From: Anaerolineales bacterium UBA6131
Lineage (GTDB): Bacteria; Chloroflexota; Anaerolineae; UBA2200
Length of the DNA: 9,048 nt
Direction: 5' to 3'
Assembly (NCBI GenBank): GCA_002435875.1
Contig: DIVN01000278.1
Coordinates: forward strand, 1 to 9,048
In this document: positions 4,726 through 9,048 of the stretch, one piece after another
How the letters are laid out: every line of letters starts with the position of its first letter
Position numbering within the stretch: position 1 is the stretch's first letter
The notes under the pieces: generated by a model
What the model was told of the DNA's origin: nothing
Databases searched by the model: none
What the model saw: the letters and a program-made list of their open reading frames with translations, nothing else
Made by a program: the position numbers and the translations under genes

Positions 4726-5616
4726 CTAGAGCTGCTCACCGACGATGCGGTCGAATAGACCTTCGAGCTCCTCTTCGGAGAAGAAGTAGACAACCAACCG
4801 GCCCCCGCGCTTGCTGCGGAAGAGGCTCACCTTGGTACCGAGGCTGGCGCGAAAGCGATCCTCCAGCACGCGTGTATCGGCGTCCTGCACCCCCGCTGGC
4901 TTCTTGGGAGCGTCGGGCGGGCTTGACAGCCGTCGTACGAGTTCCTCCGTTTGCCTGACCGACAAGTCCTGTTTGCGGACGACCTGCAGCACACGTACTT
5001 GCAGCGGAGCCGTGGCCAGACCCAGCAACGCCCGCGCGTGCCCGCCGCTGATCAGCCCATTCTCCAGAGCCTGGCGCACCTGTTCCGGCAGGCGAAGCAG
5101 ACGCAGCGAATTGGTCACCGTCACACGGCTGCGGCCCACACGCTCGGCGACCTGTTCCTGGGTCAAGCCAAAGTCATCCACCAGCTGCTGGTACGCCTGG
5201 GCCTCTTCCAGAGCATTGAGGTCAGCCCGCTGCAGGTTCTCGACCAGGGCGAGCTCTAGTGTCTGTTGCGGTGTCACTTCTTTGACAACTACTGGCACAG
5301 TACGCAAGCCAGCCAGCATGGCGGCCCGCCAGCGTCGTTCCCCGGCGATGAGCTGGTATTGCGCAGCACCCGCAACCGGTGGCTGTTTCTGGGAGACGAT
5401 CAAGGGCTGCAGGATACCATGGGCGCGGATAGAATCAGCCAAGTCGTGCAGGGCCTCCTCTTCCATGGCATGGCGAGGCTGTCGCGGATTCACGGCAATC
5501 TCGCCAATAGCAACCTCAAGTAATCCGGCCCGAGGTTCGACTCCTGGGATCAGCGCACCCAGCCCTCGACCCAGCCCGTGTTTCTTGCCAGCCGTTCGAT
5601 CCGCTTGCTCACTCAT
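4726..5616 (-). CDS. parB: chromosome-partitioning protein ParB (CTPase clamp)
   Basis: The protein has 296 residues, typical of chromosomal ParB. The N-terminal LGRGLGALIP (15-24) is the ParA-contacting segment. The CTP-binding core has NPRQPR (43-48), GERRWRAA (92-99) and ENLQR (126-130). An HTH for parS recognition lies at about 152-174 (TQEQVAERVGRSRVTV). A variable linker follows (about 235-245), then a C-terminal dimerisation domain. ParB loads at parS, slides as a CTP-dependent clamp and works with ParA and SMC in origin segregation. The ATG at 5616-5614 has AAGGAG (5622-5627) 5 nt upstream and lies 24 nt after the parA stop, so the two are cotranscribed. The gene meets the rightward yvlD-type gene tail to tail with 17 bp between stops. 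I found no parS 16-mer by eye in the window. Confidence 0.96.
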   Translation of the reverse strand: MSEQADRTAGKKHGLGRGLGALIPGVEPRAGLLEVAIGEIAVNPRQPRHAMEEEALHDLADSIRAHGILQPLIVSQKQPPVAGAAQYQLIAGERRWRAAMLAGLRTVPVVVKEVTPQQTLELALVENLQRADLNALEEAQAYQQLVDDFGLTQEQVAERVGRSRVTVTNSLRLLRLPEQVRQALENGLISGGHARALLGLATAPLQVRVLQVVRKQDLSVRQTEELVRRLSSPPDAPKKPAGVQDADTRVLEDRFRASLGTKVSLFRSKRGGRLVVYFFSEEELEGLFDRIVGEQL

Positions 5617-5640
5617 GGTGGCTCCTTGAGCACGCTGCCG

Positions 5641-6402
5641 CTAGGCGAGTGCCAAGATCTCCGCGGCCAGTGCCGCGTAGGCCTGCGCACCAGCGGACAT
5701 GGGGGCATAGTCCATAATCGGCTCCCCATAGCTCGGGGCTTCACTCAAGCGCACACTGCGCGGAATGACCGTGCGAAAAACCTTGTCCGGAAAGTGCCGT
5801 CGCACTTCATCAACCACTTGCTGCGCCAGCGTCGTGCGCATGTCGTACATGGTCATCAGCAGGCCGCAAATGCCCAGTCCTGGGTTGAGGCTCACCCGCA
5901 CCAGCTCGATCGTATTCAGTAGCTGTGCCAGCCCTTCCATTGCCAAGTACTCGCACTGGATGGGGATGATGACGTGGTCCGCTGCAGCCAGAGCATTGAC
6001 CGTCAGCAGCCCCAGACTCGGCGGACAATCTATCAGCACATAGTCGTAGCGCTCACGCAAGGGCGCCAGGGTCTGCCTGAGGCGATGCTCTCGCGCAAGC
6101 ACGCTGACCAGCTCGATTTCCGCCCCTGCCAGGGCTGGCGACGCGGGAATGAGGTCCAGACCAACGCGACCGGTGAGCGTCAAGGCCTGCTCCAGTGGCA
6201 GGCTGTCGATGACGCAGTGGTAAACCGAGGGAGAGACCGTGTGTTTGTCAACGCCCAGGCTGCTCGTGGCGTTCGCCTGAGGGTCGAAATCGACCAGCAG
6301 GACTCGCCTGCCGCCGAAGGCCAGGTAAGCGCCCAGATTGACCACGGTCGTGGTCTTGCCAACTCCGCCCTTCTGATTCGCTACCGCGTACACCCGTCCC
6401 AT
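5641..6402 (-). CDS. parA: chromosome-partitioning ATPase ParA (Soj)
   Basis: The protein has 253 residues and is a short ParA (type Ib-like/chromosomal) without an N-terminal DNA-binding domain. The deviant Walker A is KGGVGKTT at 11-18 with the signature lysine at 11. The A' region is VDFDPQAN at 37-44, and Walker B is YVLIDCPPS at 121-129. The C-terminal RTVIPRSVRLSEAPSYGEPI region is characteristic of Soj. ATP-bound dimers coat the nucleoid and are released by ParB, pulling replicated origins apart. The ATG at 6402-6400 is preceded by an AGAGGA that begins inside the stop codon of the upstream pfkB gene, indicating translational coupling. The gene order parA-parB with yidC and jag upstream suggests an origin-proximal location. 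No catalytic residue is missing. Confidence 0.97.
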   Translation of the reverse strand: MGRVYAVANQKGGVGKTTTVVNLGAYLAFGGRRVLLVDFDPQANATSSLGVDKHTVSPSVYHCVIDSLPLEQALTLTGRVGLDLIPASPALAGAEIELVSVLAREHRLRQTLAPLRERYDYVLIDCPPSLGLLTVNALAAADHVIIPIQCEYLAMEGLAQLLNTIELVRVSLNPGLGICGLLMTMYDMRTTLAQQVVDEVRRHFPDKVFRTVIPRSVRLSEAPSYGEPIMDYAPMSAGAQAYAALAAEILALA

Positions 6403-6414
6403 GATGTGGATCCT

Positions 6415-7260
6415 CTAGCTATGGCGAAGCCCGGTGCGGAGGCGCTCATCCACCTGATCGCGCGTAGGGATCGCTTCCAATCCGACCCCTTCGACAGCCA
6501 GGGAAGCTGCCGCATTGGCGAACACTGCGGCCTTGCCAGCGTCGCCGCTATTCTGTAGCTCGGTGAGAAAGGCGGCTGCAAACACGTCACCCGCGCCAGT
6601 GGGATCGACCTCGTGTGCAACGAAGGTAGCGATTTCGCGCCAGCGACCGTCCGCGTGCAGCGACACGGCGCGCTCTGCCCTCGTCACGGCCATGATGCGG
6701 ACAAGGTGCGCATAGCGCTCGATCAGTTGTCCATCACCGTTCAGGTCCTGTTCGCTGACAAAGAGGACGTCCACACGCGGCAATATCTCCTCTGCCCCGA
6801 CCCACGGTCTGGCGGTCACCTGTCCTCGTTGATCCCAAACCCTCATCCAGCCTTGAGGAGCAACCCCAAGCAGGCCTCGGCGGGGCATGCGCGCCCAATC
6901 GGGATCAACCTCCTGAGCGACGGGACAGAGCAGGATCAGCTCGGCGCTCGACAGCGCCTCTGGCACGCCTTGCTTGGCCAGAGGGCTGGCCAGGCTGTGC
7001 ACGACCTGCTGACGCCTTGCGCCATCATAGATGTTCTCAAAGGTCGTTAAAGTTGTGGACGGCACGACGTGCCACGAGATCTGCGGATAGCACTGCTTCA
7101 AGTCCAGGTCATTGGGCACACTGGTCAGTACCGCCGTGCATAAGCCCAGACGCTGTGCGGTTACCCCAGCATAGGCAGCACTGCCACCCAGCATGTATCT
7201 TCCGCCAGGCAGCAGATCGTGGGTCACGTGCCCAATGGCCAGGAAATCAAGGCCTTGCAC
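6415..7260 (-). CDS. PfkB-family (ribokinase-like) carbohydrate kinase
   Basis: With the GTG start at 7260-7258 the protein has 281 residues. It has the N-terminal sugar-binding glycine motif GGSAAYAGVTAQRLG (25-39) and PfkB signature 2, DPTGAGDVFAAAF, from 219, with the catalytic base Asp225 and the anion-hole GAGD. It should phosphorylate a hydroxyl of a sugar, nucleoside or related polyol with ATP. The sequence does not reveal the substrate. It is shorter than ribokinase or fructokinase (about 300-330 residues). AAGAGG lies 5 nt before the chosen GTG. An alternative GTG at 7278 adds six residues but has no good ribosome-binding site. The gene starts about 40 nt after the jag stop, and its own stop overlaps the parA ribosome-binding site, so it is a real operon member. 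Its place in this block is unexpected. Confidence 0.88.
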   Translation of the reverse strand: MQGLDFLAIGHVTHDLLPGGRYMLGGSAAYAGVTAQRLGLCTAVLTSVPNDLDLKQCYPQISWHVVPSTTLTTFENIYDGARRQQVVHSLASPLAKQGVPEALSSAELILLCPVAQEVDPDWARMPRRGLLGVAPQGWMRVWDQRGQVTARPWVGAEEILPRVDVLFVSEQDLNGDGQLIERYAHLVRIMAVTRAERAVSLHADGRWREIATFVAHEVDPTGAGDVFAAAFLTELQNSGDAGKAAVFANAAASLAVEGVGLEAIPTRDQVDERLRTGLRHS

Positions 7261-7299
7261 AGCCACCTCTTCAGACACGGTGCGCTGCCGCGCCCAGCG

Positions 7300-8073
7300 T
7301 CATTTCTTGGGCAGGATGACCACCTTACGGCCCTCGTCCTGTCCGGTGCTCTCCGTGTAGACCCCAGGGTCATCCCGCAGGGCCAGGTGGATGATGCGGC
7401 GCTCATTGGGGGGCATCAGCTCGAGTGGCATCGGCTGCGCAGTGCTGCGTACTCGTTCCGCCATTCGGTGAGCCAGCTCCACCAACGACTTTTCGCGGCG
7501 CGCGCGGTAGTGCTCCACGTCAATGACAAAGTTCGGCCAGCGCTGCACGCGCCGGCTGGTGACTAGCGACGCCACGTATTGCAGGTCACGCAGGGTTTCA
7601 CCGCGGCGGCCGATCAGCACACCCAAGCCATCGCCTTCGATGTTGAGGTAGACGGAATCTCGATCTCCCTGCGACGACGGGGGCATCTCTTCTTGACTCA
7701 CACTACCATTGATGCCCAGACAGTACAGCAGGCGCTGCACAACCTCGATGCCAATCTCACCGACCTGCTCCAGGTCGGCCGCCTCATCACCAGGCGCCTG
7801 TGAGGGAACCTGACTGGGCACGACAGGGGCAAGGGTCTCGGGTGCCTCAACCCGCGCGGGGGCCTTGGGTGCCTCAACCCGTGCCGGAGCCACAGCGGCC
7901 TTGACCCGAACCACGGCCGGCTCACTGAGCAAACCAAGCAGGCCCCGGCTGCCCTGCTTAACAATCTCAATCTCCACTTGATCGCGACGCAGACCAAGCT
8001 GACTGAGCGCCTGTTCCACGGCCTCGTCTACTGACTTGGCAGTGACCTCGATAGCCTTATCGTTTGCGTTCAT
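7300..8073 (-). CDS. jag: RNA-binding protein Jag/KhpB (Jag-N, KH and R3H domains)
   Basis: The protein has 257 residues. The Jag-N domain is at 1-60 and ends in KQGSRGLLGLL (39-49). It is followed by a Pro/Ala-rich linker (61-98) containing a tandem APARVEAP repeat, a helical region, a type II KH domain with the GRRG loop at 155-158, and an R3H domain with the R-x3-H pair Arg225/His229 and VYTES at 238-242. Jag/KhpB binds RNA, often with KhpA, and affects cell elongation and envelope synthesis in Firmicutes. It is usually encoded directly after yidC, as here. The frame is open to 8235, but that part lies over yidC in another frame and looks like a shadow. The ATG at 8073-8071 with AAAGG 8 nt upstream gives the normal N-terminus. 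The start overlaps the end of yidC by 17 nt. Confidence 0.94.
   Translation of the reverse strand: MNANDKAIEVTAKSVDEAVEQALSQLGLRRDQVEIEIVKQGSRGLLGLLSEPAVVRVKAAVAPARVEAPKAPARVEAPETLAPVVPSQVPSQAPGDEAADLEQVGEIGIEVVQRLLYCLGINGSVSQEEMPPSSQGDRDSVYLNIEGDGLGVLIGRRGETLRDLQYVASLVTSRRVQRWPNFVIDVEHYRARREKSLVELAHRMAERVRSTAQPMPLELMPPNERRIIHLALRDDPGVYTESTGQDEGRKVVILPKK
7840..7881. repeat. tandem 27-nt repeat in the jag linker
   Basis: GGGTGCCTCAACCCG occurs at 7840-7854 and 7867-7881, offset by 27 nt (9 codons). On the coding strand this gives APARVEAPK (residues 62-70) followed by APARVEAPE (71-79). It lies in the flexible Pro/Ala linker between Jag-N and KH, where length variation should be tolerated. 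Confidence 0.75.
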
Positions 8074-8839
8074 TGCTGCTACCTTTGCGAATTGGCTTGG
8101 CGGGCGCTGTACGTTTGAAGAAGGACTCCAGACCACCCCACCCGCTGACAAAGTACTGCTGCACCATGCCAAACAAGTTGCTGGCCACAAAATAGACCGC
8201 CAGCCCAGACGCCATAGAAAATGCGAACATGCCAAACATCAAGGGCATCATCAGTTCCATGCTCTGGCTCATCGCCTGTTGCTGTGGATCCGTATTCGAC
8301 GAGGCCATCATCTTCTGCTGTGCCCACATGGTCACCATGGTCAACAGTGGCAGGATGTAAAGCGGATCGGGTCTGGAGAGGTCCAGCCACAAGAACTGCG
8401 GGTTCAGCGGGATGAGTTTGGACAACAATGGAAACTGGACATAGATGTGCCGTGCCAGGTTCATCAACTGCAGCGGGTTGGCGGGAAGTGCGTTGCTGAT
8501 GGCCTGATACAGGCCGATCCAGATGGGAAACTGAATCAAGGTCGGCACCAGACAACCTAGGGGGTTGATGCCGGCCTCTTTGTAGAGCTTCATCTGCTCC
8601 TCGGCCAGCTTCTCCCGATTGTCCTTGTACTTTTTCTGCAGCTCGGCAAGCTTGGGCTGCATATCCTGACTGGCCTTGGCCGAGCGTGTCTGACTGATCG
8701 TAGAAGGCAAGGTAATCAGGCGCACGATAACGGTGAACACGATGATGCTCAAGCCAAAGTTGCGCATCAGCAAAGAGTACAACAGCAACAAAAAGTTGAG
8801 CATCGGACGGATGATAATGGTATTCCAGAGAAAGCTCAC
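8057..8839 (-). CDS. yidC: membrane protein insertase YidC/Oxa1, short form
   Basis: The protein has 260 residues and is an Oxa1-type insertase lacking the large periplasmic domain of proteobacterial YidC. It also lacks a lipobox cysteine. After the first helix (about 13-42), Arg40 (FTVIVRLI) matches the conserved positive charge of the hydrophilic groove. A cytosolic helical hairpin follows (about 50-88, QPKLAELQKKYKDNREKL), then the INPLGCLVPTLIQFPIWIGLYQAI helix. Next come an external loop, helices at PLYILPLLTMVTM and MMPLMFGMFAFSMASGLAVYF, and a basic tail (FFKRTAP...NERKR) suited to ribosome contact. It inserts membrane proteins alone or with SecYEG. The GTG at 8839-8837 is chosen because GGAGG lies 9 nt upstream and the 40-residue extension allowed by the open frame has no YidC character. 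The ribosome-binding site falls directly after the stop of the upstream propeller gene. Confidence 0.95.
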   Translation of the reverse strand: MSFLWNTIIIRPMLNFLLLLYSLLMRNFGLSIIVFTVIVRLITLPSTISQTRSAKASQDMQPKLAELQKKYKDNREKLAEEQMKLYKEAGINPLGCLVPTLIQFPIWIGLYQAISNALPANPLQLMNLARHIYVQFPLLSKLIPLNPQFLWLDLSRPDPLYILPLLTMVTMWAQQKMMASSNTDPQQQAMSQSMELMMPLMFGMFAFSMASGLAVYFVASNLFGMVQQYFVSGWGGLESFFKRTAPAKPIRKGSSNERKR

Positions 8840-8855
8840 TCGGTTTGACCTCCGA

Positions 8856-9048
8856 CTATTGCTTCCCAGGCGTGACGGTCCAACGCTGGGCACCGCTGCC
8901 GGCATCGATCGCGTAGAGCACGTCACCAAGAGTCTGCACAAACACCGTGTCGTCGGCAACGACGGGCGAGCTCAAGATCGCTTGATTGGTCGTAAAGAGC
9001 CAGCGCTGTCCACCAGACGTGGCGTCCAGGGCGAAGAGCTGGCCAGCC
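8856..9048 (-). CDS. PQQ-binding-like beta-propeller repeat protein, C-terminal fragment
   Basis: The 63 visible residues end in TVTPGKQ and the stop at 8858-8856. They contain two propeller-blade motifs, LFALDATSGGQRW and LYAIDAGSGAQRW, separated by SSPVVADDTVFVQTLGD. This is the G-x-L-Y-A-L-D-x-x-T/S-G-x-x-x-W pattern of PQQ-like propellers, as in BamB and PQQ dehydrogenases. The N-terminus, and so any signal peptide or lipobox, lies beyond the window edge. The stop is 16 nt before the yidC start, so the gene is probably cotranscribed with it. In outer-membrane bacteria a similar propeller, BamB, aids membrane protein assembly. Whether this one helps YidC is speculation. It could also be an unrelated extracytoplasmic propeller. 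Confidence 0.85.
   Translation of the reverse strand, partial: AGQLFALDATSGGQRWLFTTNQAILSSPVVADDTVFVQTLGDVLYAIDAGSGAQRWTVTPGKQ

Noticed and set aside
7209..7235. CACGTG core flanked by GGGT/CCC, considered as a parS site
   Set aside because: Only the central 7 bases match the parS consensus. The arms lack the GTTT/AAAC bases. It lies in the pfkB reading frame, where it encodes part of HVTHDLLPGG.
8074..8235. N-terminal extension of jag by 54 residues
   Set aside because: The extension is the yidC coding sequence read in another frame. The Jag-N domain starts naturally at the ATG at 8073.
1..9048. CRISPR arrays, tRNA/rRNA genes, IS elements, riboswitches and DnaA-box clusters
   Set aside because: I read both strands by eye and found no regularly spaced repeats, no tRNA-like cloverleaf, no transposase motifs, no known riboswitch pattern and no TTATCCACA cluster. 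An origin may lie nearby but not within the window.

Overview
The window is about 60% GC and densely coded. It looks like a chromosomal segment from a monoderm bacterium, most likely Chloroflexota (Anaerolineae/Caldilineae-like). This is inferred from a short Oxa1-type YidC without the large periplasmic domain, a jag gene followed by parAB, and a DUF2089 / SHOCT-like / YvlD operon. I could not check the taxonomy by search. I see no tRNA, rRNA, CRISPR array, insertion sequence or phage gene.

Layout. (1) Positions 1-298 hold the 5' end of a leftward imidazolonepropionase gene (hutI) and a divergent promoter pair. (2) Positions 299-1087 hold a rightward biotin-protein ligase (birA) without a DNA-binding domain. 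(3) Positions 1088-1308 are a 221-bp AT-richer gap with an imperfect inverted repeat, a good sigma-70-type promoter, a seven-codon upstream ORF, a run of nine G and a small hairpin. (4) Positions 1309-4708 are a rightward five-gene operon: a DUF2089 zinc-ribbon/HTH protein, a beta-solenoid protein with about nine Gly-Asp repeats, a double-GNAT acetyltransferase, a small SHOCT-like protein and a four-helix YvlD-type membrane protein. (5) Positions 4726-9048 are a leftward operon, read 9048 to 4726: the end of a PQQ-like beta-propeller protein, yidC, jag (khpB), a PfkB-type sugar kinase, parA and parB. The two operons converge with 17 bp between stop codons.

How the genes fit together. The leftward cluster resembles the conserved bacterial origin-proximal block (yidC-jag-...-parA-parB), which combines membrane protein insertion, RNA binding and chromosome segregation. 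Here a sugar kinase sits between jag and parA, and a propeller protein lies directly upstream of yidC. The rightward operon is the most interesting part. Three of its five proteins carry the same ungapped helical module of about 27 residues: at the C-terminus of the DUF2089 protein, at the C-terminus of the beta-solenoid protein and at the N-terminus of the small SHOCT-like protein. With the YvlD-type membrane protein, this resembles the yvlABCD and liaXYZ envelope-stress loci of Firmicutes, but with a DUF2089 putative regulator and an acetyltransferase with a strongly hydrophobic segment built in. I infer that the shared module links regulator, solenoid and small protein into one envelope-sensing assembly.
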